From positions 119 through 23,052 of the forward strand of contig JABDEQ010000040.1 in assembly GCA_013286985.1 (NCBI GenBank): a DNA stretch of 22,934 nucleotides. Direction: 5' to 3'. The position numbers were made by a program, and so were the translations under genes. The notes beneath the pieces were generated by a model. It was not told the origin of the DNA, made no database searches, and saw nothing but the letters and a program-made list of their open reading frames with translations. This document shows, in pieces, positions 7,822 through 14,775 of the stretch. Each line of letters begins with the position of its first letter. Positions within the stretch are counted from its first letter, which is position 1. Origin of the DNA: Bacteroidota bacterium. GTDB lineage: Bacteria; Bacteroidota; Bacteroidia; Sphingobacteriales; Sphingobacteriaceae.

Positions 7822-8469
7822 GTGGGAAAAGACAAATTAAGACGCTTTGCCGAGATAGATACCTTCAGCAACGTTTTACAACTTGATGCCGGTAAGGAAT
7901 TTAAAGGAAAATGGAGCAGCGATTTTTTTAAAAACGATAATCCTTTAGTATTGGAACTGGCCTGTGGTAAGGGTGAATACACCGTTAACCTGGCTACCAT
8001 GTTTCCGGATAAAAACTTTATAGGGATTGATTATAAGGGTAACCGCATTTGGCGGGGAGCTAAAACAGCATTGGAAGAAGGCGTAAATAATGTGGGATTT
8101 TTACGCATCCAGATAGAAACGCTGCTGGATTATTTTGCCGCGGGCGAGGTTGACGAAATATGGATTACTTTTCCGGACCCGCAACCGCAGATAAGTCGCG
8201 AGAGGAAAAGACTGACTTCATCGCGTTTTTTGGATATGTATAAGCTGGTTGTAAGGCGGGGTGGTTTCATCAACCTGAAAACAGATAATGACAATTTGCA
8301 TGCCTACACGGCCGAAAAGATAGAAGAGACCGGTTTAAACCTGCATGCCAAAACGGAAGACCTTTATCACTCCGAATTTGCAGACGAAGTATTATCGATA
8401 AAAACTTACTACGAAAAGAAATATTTAAAACACAATAAGAATATTAACTACCTTAAGTTTTCATTTTAA
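7822..8469 (+). CDS. trmB: tRNA (guanine-N7-)-methyltransferase
   Basis: 215 residues, usual length for TrmB. It transfers a methyl group from S-adenosylmethionine to N7 of G46 in the variable loop of certain tRNAs, in the cytoplasm. Diagnostic segments are LELACGKGEYTVNLA (SAM-binding glycine loop), FIGIDYKGNRIWRGAKTA, and WITFPDPQPQISRERKRLTS, the family's FPDPWPK-like catalytic motif followed by basic residues, then FLDMYKLVVRRGGFINLKTDN. It starts with GTG at 7822, 17 bp after a TAnnTTTG box. The next gene starts 9 bp after its stop on the same strand, so the two are likely co-transcribed. Confidence 0.93.
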   Translation: MGKDKLRRFAEIDTFSNVLQLDAGKEFKGKWSSDFFKNDNPLVLELACGKGEYTVNLATMFPDKNFIGIDYKGNRIWRGAKTALEEGVNNVGFLRIQIETLLDYFAAGEVDEIWITFPDPQPQISRERKRLTSSRFLDMYKLVVRRGGFINLKTDNDNLHAYTAEKIEETGLNLHAKTEDLYHSEFADEVLSIKTYYEKKYLKHNKNINYLKFSF

Positions 8470-8478
8470 TGTAAGCTG

Positions 8479-8811
8479 ATGAAGGACGATAATTTTTTTG
8501 AAAGGGTTTATGAAGTTGCCAGGCTTATTCCGCCGGGCAGGATAACTTCTTACGGCGCTATTGCCGCTTACCTGGGTACAAAAGGATCGTCGAGGATGGT
8601 AGGCTATGCGATGCAGGCATGTGGCAGGGCTAATCCGCCGGTGCCGGCACATAGGGTGGTAAACAGGCAGGGTTTATTAACGGCAAAGTTTCATTTCGGT
8701 GGTAACCTGATGGAGCAAATGTTGGAAAGCGAAGGCGTAAAGGTAATAGACGACCAGGTGCAGGATTTTAAAACCTTATTTTGGGACCCTATGGTTGAGC
8801 TGGCGATGTAA
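8479..8811 (+). CDS. Alkyltransferase-like (MGMT-fold) DNA-binding protein lacking the acceptor Cys
   Basis: 110 residues, the single C-terminal MGMT domain with no N-terminal domain. Family features are IPPGRITSYGAIAAYLG (helix-turn-helix, Y25), SSRMVGYAM with the base-flipping arginine finger R39, and the active-site block P56-A57-H58-R59-V-V-N. In true O6-alkylguanine transferases this block is PCHRV; here the acceptor cysteine is alanine (codon GCA), so direct alkyl transfer is impossible by the known mechanism. This is the hallmark of alkyltransferase-like (ATL) proteins, which in yeast and bacteria bind O6-alkylguanine and direct it to nucleotide-excision repair; Y25 and R39 match the positions used by fission-yeast Atl1. 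Most bacterial ATLs carry Trp at the Cys site, so Ala is a variant. It lies 9 bp after trmB. Confidence 0.85.
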   Translation: MKDDNFFERVYEVARLIPPGRITSYGAIAAYLGTKGSSRMVGYAMQACGRANPPVPAHRVVNRQGLLTAKFHFGGNLMEQMLESEGVKVIDDQVQDFKTLFWDPMVELAM

Positions 8812-8813
8812 AA

Positions 8814-9182
8814 TCAGGCGGCCTTGGCCGTTTTATAATGCAAGCCCTTATAATCAGTAAATAGCCAGGTAAGCAATATCACAGTTCCAAATATCACATA
8901 AAACAACTTTCCTTCGGGGCTGTGACTAAACAGGGTGTAAGCAAGCACAATAAGTATCACCCCCACCAATAATTCAATACCACTGTGCACTGACAGCGGA
9001 ATAAATTTAAAAACACCTAACCGGTAGTTGGTACTTATAGTTAACAATAAATGTATTGCCCCCAGTACATAAGTAAAACCAGCTAAAAAACCGGTAAATC
9101 CAAATGAGGTTGGCGAGGTGAACAGAAATATCACCAGCAGGTAATCAATAAAGCCGTGAACAGAGGGAGAGATGAATTTCAT
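8814..9182 (-). CDS. Small multi-pass membrane protein with internal duplication
   Basis: 122 residues from the ATG at 9182 (an in-frame TTG at 9206 would add eight residues). Four hydrophobic helices cover most of the protein. The first and third begin with related blocks: KFISPSVHGFIDYLLVIFL (about 2-20) and KFIPLSVHSGIELLVGVIL (about 59-77), an obvious internal duplication carrying a repeated SVH motif. This resembles small SPW/DoxX-like membrane proteins of Bacteroidota, but I cannot name a function. The C-terminus is short and basic. Its stop lies two bases past the stop of the convergent alkyltransferase-like gene, with no terminator between them. Confidence 0.72.
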   Translation of the reverse strand: MKFISPSVHGFIDYLLVIFLFTSPTSFGFTGFLAGFTYVLGAIHLLLTISTNYRLGVFKFIPLSVHSGIELLVGVILIVLAYTLFSHSPEGKLFYVIFGTVILLTWLFTDYKGLHYKTAKAA

Positions 9183-9268
9183 AACAATAACATTTAGGTG
9201 TGCCAAGAAAACGGCGCGATGTATTGCGTCTCCTCTAAATTACTAATTTTCAATTCAAAACAAAAAAT

Positions 9269-9634
9269 TCAATTCATTATCTGCAATAATTCCATCCGGT
9301 TGCCAAATGGATCAATAAAGGCAAACCGAGTACGGCCGGGGATAGCCGGTTCTTCAACTACTTCTATATTGTTTTTCACTAAAATGGCCCTCGCCGCTGC
9401 TATATCGGCAACTTCAAATGCGGTATGTCTTATTGACCGACCTGAAAAAGGTTCTACGCCTATATGTAACTGAATATTGCCAATGTTTAGCCAATAGCCG
9501 GCCGAACTAAATAAATGGTCGGGCCTTTCAATCAGTTGTAAGCCTAAAACCCCTGTATAAAACGCCTTTGCTTCTTCCAGCCGTTCTGCAGGCACACAAA
9601 TGTGGATATGATCGGCACGTATAAAATCAATCAT
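9269..9634 (-). CDS. VOC-family (glyoxalase/dioxygenase fold) protein
   Basis: 121 residues forming one vicinal-oxygen-chelate module of two beta-alpha-beta-beta-beta halves. Family features are IRADHIHICVPAERLEEAKAFY at the start, VLGLQLIERP, IRHTAFEV (H70), and FIDPFGNRMELLQ with E115. The histidine in the first strand (H9/H11), H70 and E115 are at positions where VOC enzymes bind a metal, so this copy may be catalytic. Glyoxalase I, fosfomycin-resistance and ring-cleavage enzymes share this fold; the substrate cannot be inferred. The start ATG overlaps the stop of the upstream VOC gene by one base (TAATG), so the two are translationally coupled. Confidence 0.87.
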   Translation of the reverse strand: MIDFIRADHIHICVPAERLEEAKAFYTGVLGLQLIERPDHLFSSAGYWLNIGNIQLHIGVEPFSGRSIRHTAFEVADIAAARAILVKNNIEVVEEPAIPGRTRFAFIDPFGNRMELLQIMN

Positions 9635-10011
9635 TATTCGTCTTCGGCAAAGGTTAATACATAGTTGTTGTTATCCAGTATTGAAAATTCGGTAGCGCCA
9701 TAAAAGGTAGTTTCCAAAGGCTTTAAAACCGTTACTTTTTCGCTGATCAGCTCAAAAAACTCCCTGATGTTTTTTAGTTTGATGTAAAACAGAAGCGAGC
9801 CGCCGTTGCTGCGGTTAATGTTGGGTAATTCATCGCCCAAGCTTGCAAAAGTTTGAAACATAAACGTAACCTCGCCGTTCACCAGCATGGCCCAAACAAA
9901 TTCGGCGCCTGTTTCAGGAACGGTCATTACTACCTGGAAGCCAATTGATTTATAGAAATCAATGGTTTCGGTCATGTTATCTACAAAAATATTGGGCGAA
10001 AGACTTTCCAT
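9634..10011 (-). CDS. VOC-family protein (PhnB/bleomycin-resistance type), probably metal-free
   Basis: 125 residues. It opens with LSPNIFVDNMTETIDFYKSIGF, the standard VOC entry with the DFY-x3-GF signature, and ends with ATEFSILDNNNYVLTFAED. The usual metal ligands are not visible: Asn or other residues replace the first-strand His, there is no His in the second half strand (SLLFYIKL), and the terminal Glu of the 'N-x-x-x-E' position is not conserved. This suggests a binding or immunity-type protein like the bleomycin-binding group, not a metal enzyme. It is the first gene of the two-gene VOC operon and starts 14 bp from a foldback element occupying the divergent gap to the AhpD-like gene. 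Confidence 0.83.
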   Translation of the reverse strand: MESLSPNIFVDNMTETIDFYKSIGFQVVMTVPETGAEFVWAMLVNGEVTFMFQTFASLGDELPNINRSNGGSLLFYIKLKNIREFFELISEKVTVLKPLETTFYGATEFSILDNNNYVLTFAEDE

Positions 10012-10024
10012 AGGATTAGTTTTA

Positions 10025-10153
10025 ATTTCGGATTTCGGAAGTTCGATTTCGGAATTATTCCTATTCGTTTTTTAAGGAATAATCGAAATTGTAAAAATTG
10101 AACAATAACGATTCTGTATTCAAATTAATGATATTTATCTTTAAATCCGAAAT
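10025..10153. repeat. 129-bp foldback element in a divergent gap
   Basis: An 11-bp perfect inverted repeat bounds it: ATTTCGGATTT at 10025-10035 and AAATCCGAAAT at 10143-10153. Inside are two direct GATTTCGGAA copies (10031-10040, 10045-10054) and a nested hairpin: 10046-10062 pairs with 10075-10089 (ATTATTCCT/AGGAATAAT plus ATTTCG/CGAAAT, two-base bulge). It has no coding capacity. It fills nearly all of the 165-bp gap between the divergent VOC and AhpD-like genes. It looks like a MITE-like or REP-like insertion, or a structured regulatory region. Confidence 0.6.
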
Positions 10154-10176
10154 GAATTTCACTCAAAAATCAACCC

Positions 10177-10527
10177 ATGGGAAAACTTATAGAAGAATTT
10201 GAATCCTATCGTACTAAAATGAACGACAGGATAATGGAAACCGCCAATACCAATATTAAACGTTTTTTTGCTTTGGATACTACCACCTACGCTGATGGCG
10301 CATTGGATGTGAAAACCAAAGAAATGCTTGGCCTGGTTGCTTCAATGGTTTTGCGTTGCGATGATTGTATTAAATACCATTTAGGCAAATGCCACGAAGC
10401 TGGCGTTAAGCACGACGAAATGAACGAAGTATTTATGATTGCCAATTTGGTTGGGGGTTCGATAGTTATTCCGCATTATAGAAGAGCTGTGGAATATTGG
10501 GACGAGTTGAATGCAGTTAGCAGTTAG
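10177..10527 (+). CDS. AhpD-like / carboxymuconolactone decarboxylase family protein
   Basis: 116 residues, single CMD domain. The AhpD redox signature is complete: E49-x11-C61-D-D-C64-x3-H68, the same spacing as Glu118/Cys130/Cys133/His137 of mycobacterial AhpD. Downstream GKCHEAGVKHDEMNEVFMIANLVGGSIVIPHYRRAVEYW is typical. The fold forms helical trimers or hexamers and uses the CxxC pair in thiol-dependent peroxidase or reductase chemistry in the cytoplasm; a decarboxylase role is unlikely because of the intact CxxC motif. It stands alone downstream of a foldback element. Its last codons and TAG stop lie within a tandem 7-bp repeat (GCAGTTA), so the C-terminal residues AVSS may vary between strains. 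Confidence 0.88.
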   Translation: MGKLIEEFESYRTKMNDRIMETANTNIKRFFALDTTTYADGALDVKTKEMLGLVASMVLRCDDCIKYHLGKCHEAGVKHDEMNEVFMIANLVGGSIVIPHYRRAVEYWDELNAVSS

Positions 10528-10532
10528 CAGTA
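10513..10532. repeat. Tandem 7-bp repeat GCAGTTA (about 2.8 copies)
   Basis: GCAGTTA occurs at 10513-10519 and 10520-10526 and is followed by a partial third copy GCAGTA. The stop codon of the AhpD-like gene (10525-10527) is inside it. It lies between a TTG at 10507-10509 and a TAAAGTTTG-like box at 10533-10541, i.e. within a possible promoter spacer for the ExbD gene. Slippage by one unit would change both the C-terminus and that spacing. Confidence 0.55.
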
Positions 10533-10576
10533 TAAAGTTTGCATTTATTTTCATAGTTTTATTAAAAACCTAAGCT

Positions 10577-11188
10577 ATGAACAACAGAAAGCCCAGGCGC
10601 AAAATTTTATCAGTAGATATGGCTGCCATGTGCGATGTGGCATTTATAATTTTGCTATTTTTTGTTTTTAGTGCCAAGTCTAAATTTTGGTCGCCTGTAT
10701 CAATTGAAGAACCAGTAGCTACAAATAAGATATATGATCCTGAAGGCGGTTATGCTACTATATTAGCTTCGACAGATAAAGTAATGTTTGAGATACCCCA
10801 GGAAATACGTAAACAGACTTTGATACAGATGGGGCGCAAATATCATGTTGCGTTTACGAATGAAGAGCTTTCACAATTCGAAAAAATTGAAACTATTGGT
10901 GTTCCTATCAGTCAACTAAAACAGTTTATTGATAATAATTATAACAATAGGAATGACTTTTTCTTCAAACAACCGGGCATCCCCGTTAATCCGGGCAACT
11001 ATGAGTTGGCAAATTGGATAGATATTGCCAGGAAAGTTAAAAAAGCAACCTCAGACCGTGATTTAGATATTATGTTAGATGCTGACAAAAGAAACCTATA
11101 TCCACAAATAGAAAGAATAACAGATATTTTAACAAGCCAACGGATTTTCAAATTCTCGTTAGTTTATATTGCCAAATCAAAAGTATGA
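10577..11188 (+). CDS. ExbD/TolR-family biopolymer transport protein, no ExbB partner nearby
   Basis: 203 residues: a short basic cytoplasmic N-terminus (NNRKPRRKI), one membrane helix SVDMAAMCDVAFIILLFFVF with the conserved proton-channel aspartate D20, and a periplasmic domain. The end of that domain, LDIMLDADKRNLYPQIERITDILTSQ, matches the ExbD pattern 'I-x-A-D-x3-Y-x2-V-x-V-x-D-x-L'. ExbD works with ExbB and TonB to use proton-motive force for outer-membrane transport, or as TolR in envelope maintenance. The partner ExbB/TolQ is not in this window. The protein is longer than the ~140 residues of E. coli ExbD, with about 60 extra residues in the middle. The 3' end overlaps the tag start (ATGA). 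Confidence 0.85.
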   Translation: MNNRKPRRKILSVDMAAMCDVAFIILLFFVFSAKSKFWSPVSIEEPVATNKIYDPEGGYATILASTDKVMFEIPQEIRKQTLIQMGRKYHVAFTNEELSQFEKIETIGVPISQLKQFIDNNYNNRNDFFFKQPGIPVNPGNYELANWIDIARKVKKATSDRDLDIMLDADKRNLYPQIERITDILTSQRIFKFSLVYIAKSKV

Positions 11189-11748
11189 ATTTAAAAGATA
11201 GTGACTTAAAAAGATGTGTATGGGCCGGAACGGATGAGCTTTACATGAAATATCATGATGAAGAATGGGGAAAAGAAACGCATGATGACAAAAAGCTTTT
11301 TGAGTTTCTGATACTGGAATCTGCACAGGCAGGTTTAAGCTGGATAACGATATTGCGCAGGCGCGACGGTTACCGCAAGGCTTTTGCTGATTTTGATGTG
11401 CATAAAGTGGCTGCTTTTACGGATGAGGATGTGGTACGTTTAATGCAGGATACAGGAATTATCCGTAATCGCTTAAAAATACTGGCGGCTATTAATAATG
11501 CCAAACTGTTTATCGGTATTCAAAAAGAGTTTGGCTCGTTCGATAAATACCTGTATAGCTTTATGCCTGATGGTAAACCTATTAATAATTTCACAGGCAA
11601 AACGCCTGCAAGTACGCCTATATCCGATGCCATTAGCAAGGATATGAAAAAGCGTGGTTTTAAGTTCTTTGGCACCACCATTTGCTATGCCCACATGCAG
11701 GCAACCGGCATGGTGAATGATCATTTGCCCGATTGTAGTTTTAAATAA
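11185..11748 (+). CDS. tag: DNA-3-methyladenine glycosylase I
   Basis: 187 residues, the usual length. It removes 3-methyladenine from alkylated DNA, opening base excision repair. The zinc-snap ligands expected from E. coli Tag (Cys4, His17, His175, Cys179) are present as C11, H24, H180 and C184. The core motifs YHDEEWGKETHDDKKLFEFLILESAQAGLSW (substrate pocket with the conserved Glu and Trp), IIRNRLKI and GFKFFGTTICYAHMQATGMVNDHLPDC are all intact. The start overlaps the ExbD gene stop by four bases (ATGA), so the two are translationally coupled despite unrelated roles. A foldback element begins three bases after the stop, followed by polA. Confidence 0.96.
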   Translation: MNLKDSDLKRCVWAGTDELYMKYHDEEWGKETHDDKKLFEFLILESAQAGLSWITILRRRDGYRKAFADFDVHKVAAFTDEDVVRLMQDTGIIRNRLKILAAINNAKLFIGIQKEFGSFDKYLYSFMPDGKPINNFTGKTPASTPISDAISKDMKKRGFKFFGTTICYAHMQATGMVNDHLPDCSFK

Positions 11749-11751
11749 TGG

Positions 11752-11868
11752 ACACTAATTATGCGAATTTTTTCGAATTACACGAATTTGCCTATATCTT
11801 GCGCCAACTATTGCACAGGGCATTTCAATTCGTGAAATTAGCGTTCGTATAATTCGTGCAATTAGTGT
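11752..11868. repeat. 117-bp imperfect foldback filling the tag-polA gap
   Basis: Terminal inverted repeats ACACTAATT (11752-11760) and AATTAGTGT (11860-11868) are perfect, and the similarity continues inwards as a ~40-bp imperfect foldback. The core hexamer CGAATT/AATTCG recurs at 11764, 11774, 11783 (cgaatt) and 11827, 11851 (aattcg), several times as CACGAATT. A ~37-bp central part is unpaired. It starts 3 bp after the tag stop and ends 7 bp before the polA ATG, so it is practically the whole intergenic region. No ORF is present. MITE-like or REP-like element, possibly carrying or disrupting polA regulation. Confidence 0.65.
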
Positions 11869-11875
11869 AAATCTC

Positions 11876-14686
11876 ATGAAAAAACTATTTCTTCTGGATG
11901 GCATGGCCCTTATTTACCGGGCGCATTTTGCTTTGAGTAAAAATCCCCGCTTTACATCGGGCGGTTTAAATACTTCGGCTATTATGGGTTTTACCAATAC
12001 CCTGCTGGAAGTTTTGAAAAAAGAAAAGCCTACCCACATGGCCGTAGTTTTTGATACCGAAGCGCCTACCGATCGTCATATAGAATTTGAAGCCTATAAA
12101 GCTCATCGCGAGGCTATGCCCGAAGACCTGGCTACAGCCATACCCTACATCTTTAAAATTGTGCTTGGGTTTAATATACCACTCATTACCTCTGATGGTT
12201 ATGAGGCTGATGATATCATCGGCACCCTTGCCAAAAAAGCAGAAACCAAGGGCTATCAGGTATATTGTATGACCCCCGATAAGGATTTTGCACAACTGGT
12301 ATCCGAAAATATTTTCATTTACAAACCTGCGCGCATGGGTAATGATATGGAGATATTGGGTGTAAAGGAAGTGCTGGAAAAATGGGAAATTGAGCGCGTT
12401 GAGCAGGTAATTGATATTTTAGGACTTTGGGGCGATGCTGTCGATGGCATTCCCGGTATCCCGGGTATTGGTGAGAAAACCGCCAAAGCATTAATTAAAC
12501 AATACGGATCGGTTGAGGAGATTATTAGTCATAGTCATGAGTTAAAAGGTAAGCAGCGTGAAAATGTGGAAGCTTTTGCCGAGCAGGGATTATTGTCAAA
12601 AAGACTGGCTACTATCAACTTAAATTCGCCGGTTGAGCTGGACGAAGCTGGGTTGGAAATAACCACCCCAAGTAAAGATCTGTTAGAGCCTTTATTTGCC
12701 GAATTAGAATTCCGTACACTGGGTAAACGTGTTTTTGGCGATGATTTCAGCGTTACAGAAACTAAAGCCGTATCTATCCAAACCGATTTGTTTGGCAATC
12801 CGGTTGCCGAAGGCCGCACTACTATGGTTGTTGATGTGGAAGATATTTATGAGGCACCAATTCCTGCCGATATCAAAAACATCAAGACTGTTCCGCATGA
12901 ATATCATTTGGCGGATACGCCCGAAAAACGAAAAGCACTTATTGATCTATTATCCCAGCAAAAAAGCATCTGCTTTGATACCGAAACAACCGGCACCGAT
13001 GCTAACTTTTGTGAGTTGGTAGGCTTATCATTTGCCATAAAACCCGGCGAAGCCTGGTACGTTCCTGTTCCGGATAGTCAGCCGGAAGCGCAGGCTATTG
13101 CTAATGAGTTTAAGGCAGTGTTGGAAAACCCTGCTATTGGCAAAACCGGGCAGAATTTAAAATTTGATATTTTGATGCTCAAATGGTACGGCATCGAAGT
13201 AAAAGGCGACTTGTTTGATACCATGATGGCGCATTATATTATTGATCCGGATACGCGTCATGGTATGGATATCCTGTCTGAAAACTACCTCAGTTATAAG
13301 CCTGTTTCTATAACTGAATTGATTGGCGCCAAGGGCAAAAATCAAGGCAATATGCGCGATGTAGAGATCGAAAAGATAAAGGAATACGCCGCCGAAGATG
13401 CCGATATTACGCTACAACTGCGCAATGTTTTTGAGCCCAAACTAAAAGAAGTTGAAAGCGAAAAACTGATCAATGAAATAGAGCATCCGCTGATTTACGT
13501 GTTGGCTGATATTGAATATGAAGGTGTAAAAATTGACCACGATACGTTAAAAGAGTTTTCGAAAGAACTGGAAACCGATGTAGCCAAGCTGGAAAAAACA
13601 GTTTATGAAAAGGCGGGCGTCCGTTTCAATATAGCATCGCCCAAACAACTGGGCGAAGTACTTTTTGAAAAGCTGATGCTCGATCCCAAAGCCAAAAAGA
13701 CCAAAACAGGCCAGTATCAAACAGGGGAAGACGTATTGCTTTCGCTTGCCGCAAAAAGTGATATCGTTAGAGATATTTTGGATTACCGCCAGTTGCAAAA
13801 ATTAAAATCGACCTATGTTGATGCTTTACCACAAATGGTAAATCCTAAAACAGGCCGTGTTCATACGTCCTATAACCAGGCGGTGGCCGCAACCGGACGT
13901 TTAAGTTCAACCAACCCTAACCTGCAAAATATCCCGATCAGAACTGAGCGGGGCAGGGAAGTGAGAAAAGCATTTATTCCAAGAGATAGTGGTCACACCA
14001 TCGTGTCTGCGGATTATTCGCAGATAGAGCTACGTATTATTGCCGAAATCAGCAAGGACGCCAACATGATGGAAGCCTTTGTGAAAAATCTCGATATCCA
14101 CACCGCAACCGCCGCCAATGTTTATGGTATTGCATTGGATGAGGTAACCAGCGAGCAGCGCCGTAACGCCAAAGCGGTAAACTTTGGTATTATTTACGGG
14201 CAATCGGCCTTTGGTTTATCACAAAACCTGGGCATTCCGCGTAAGGAGGCTGCGGAAATTATTGATAATTATTTCATACAGTTTCCCGGCATAAAAAACT
14301 ACATGGCCGATACGATGAACTTTGCCCGCGAGAACGGTTACGTATGCACCCTGATGGGCAGGCGCAGATATCTGCGTGATATTAATTCGGCCAACGCAAC
14401 GGTGCGCGGCTTTGCAGAACGAAACGCGATCAACGCCCCCATACAGGGCTCGGCTGCCGATATGATCAAAATAGCCATGATTAATATTCACCGGGAATTT
14501 AAACGTCAAAACTTAGATGCCCGCATGACTATGCAGGTGCATGATGAGTTGGTGTTTGATGTGCCTCATAATGAAGTGGAGATTGTAAAACCCATTATTA
14601 TGGAAAACATGAAAAATGCCATCAAAACAACGGTGCCCATTATGGTGGAGATAGGCACAGGTTCTAACTGGCTGGAAGCGCATTAA
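11876..14686 (+). CDS. polA: DNA polymerase I
   Basis: 936 residues, full three-domain Pol I. Domain 1 (1-~290) is the 5' nuclease: FLLDGMALIYRAHFA, VFDTEAPTDRHIEFEAYKAHR, GYEADDIIG, TPDKDFAQLV and the helix-hairpin-helix GIPGIPGIGEKTA. Domain 2 (~350-540) is an intact 3'-5' proofreading exonuclease: D368-T-E370, NLKFD, and Y-A-A-E-D near the end. Domain 3 is the polymerase: motif A SADYSQIELR with D713, O-helix RRNAKAVNFGIIYG (R762, K766, F770; the Phe selects against dideoxynucleotides in family A), and motif C VHDE with H889/D890. It fills repair gaps and removes RNA primers. It follows tag, an enzyme whose repair products it would fill, but is separated from it by a foldback element. Confidence 0.98.
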   Translation: MKKLFLLDGMALIYRAHFALSKNPRFTSGGLNTSAIMGFTNTLLEVLKKEKPTHMAVVFDTEAPTDRHIEFEAYKAHREAMPEDLATAIPYIFKIVLGFNIPLITSDGYEADDIIGTLAKKAETKGYQVYCMTPDKDFAQLVSENIFIYKPARMGNDMEILGVKEVLEKWEIERVEQVIDILGLWGDAVDGIPGIPGIGEKTAKALIKQYGSVEEIISHSHELKGKQRENVEAFAEQGLLSKRLATINLNSPVELDEAGLEITTPSKDLLEPLFAELEFRTLGKRVFGDDFSVTETKAVSIQTDLFGNPVAEGRTTMVVDVEDIYEAPIPADIKNIKTVPHEYHLADTPEKRKALIDLLSQQKSICFDTETTGTDANFCELVGLSFAIKPGEAWYVPVPDSQPEAQAIANEFKAVLENPAIGKTGQNLKFDILMLKWYGIEVKGDLFDTMMAHYIIDPDTRHGMDILSENYLSYKPVSITELIGAKGKNQGNMRDVEIEKIKEYAAEDADITLQLRNVFEPKLKEVESEKLINEIEHPLIYVLADIEYEGVKIDHDTLKEFSKELETDVAKLEKTVYEKAGVRFNIASPKQLGEVLFEKLMLDPKAKKTKTGQYQTGEDVLLSLAAKSDIVRDILDYRQLQKLKSTYVDALPQMVNPKTGRVHTSYNQAVAATGRLSSTNPNLQNIPIRTERGREVRKAFIPRDSGHTIVSADYSQIELRIIAEISKDANMMEAFVKNLDIHTATAANVYGIALDEVTSEQRRNAKAVNFGIIYGQSAFGLSQNLGIPRKEAAEIIDNYFIQFPGIKNYMADTMNFARENGYVCTLMGRRRYLRDINSANATVRGFAERNAINAPIQGSAADMIKIAMINIHREFKRQNLDARMTMQVHDELVFDVPHNEVEIVKPIIMENMKNAIKTTVPIMVEIGTGSNWLEAH

Positions 14687-14703
14687 TTTTTGAGGTGAGT
14701 TTT

Positions 14704-14743
14704 GATTGGGTGGATTAGGTTGATTGAGTTTTTGAGCAATCAA
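14704..14743. repeat. Tandem 9-bp GATTnnGTn repeat plus small hairpin
   Basis: Three degenerate 9-bp units, GATTGGGTG, GATTAGGTT and GATTGAGTT, run from 14704 to 14730. They are followed by an inverted pair TTGATTG (14720-14726) / CAATCAA (14737-14743) with a 10-base loop. It starts 17 bp after the polA stop, in the gap before the Uma2 gene. The hairpin is not followed by a clean T-run, so it is a weak terminator candidate at best. Confidence 0.45.
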
Positions 14744-14775
14744 AAACCGGGTTATATTTTTTTGGTTGAATAAGT

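Noticed and set aside
9198..9473. 91-codon + strand frame
   Set aside because: It lies antisense to the VOC gene 9269-9634, which has clear family motifs; it has no recognisable protein features.
11966..14743. Several 60-110 codon antisense and out-of-frame reading frames within polA
   Set aside because: They are shadows of a full-length, motif-complete polA; none shows a domain, signal peptide or start context.
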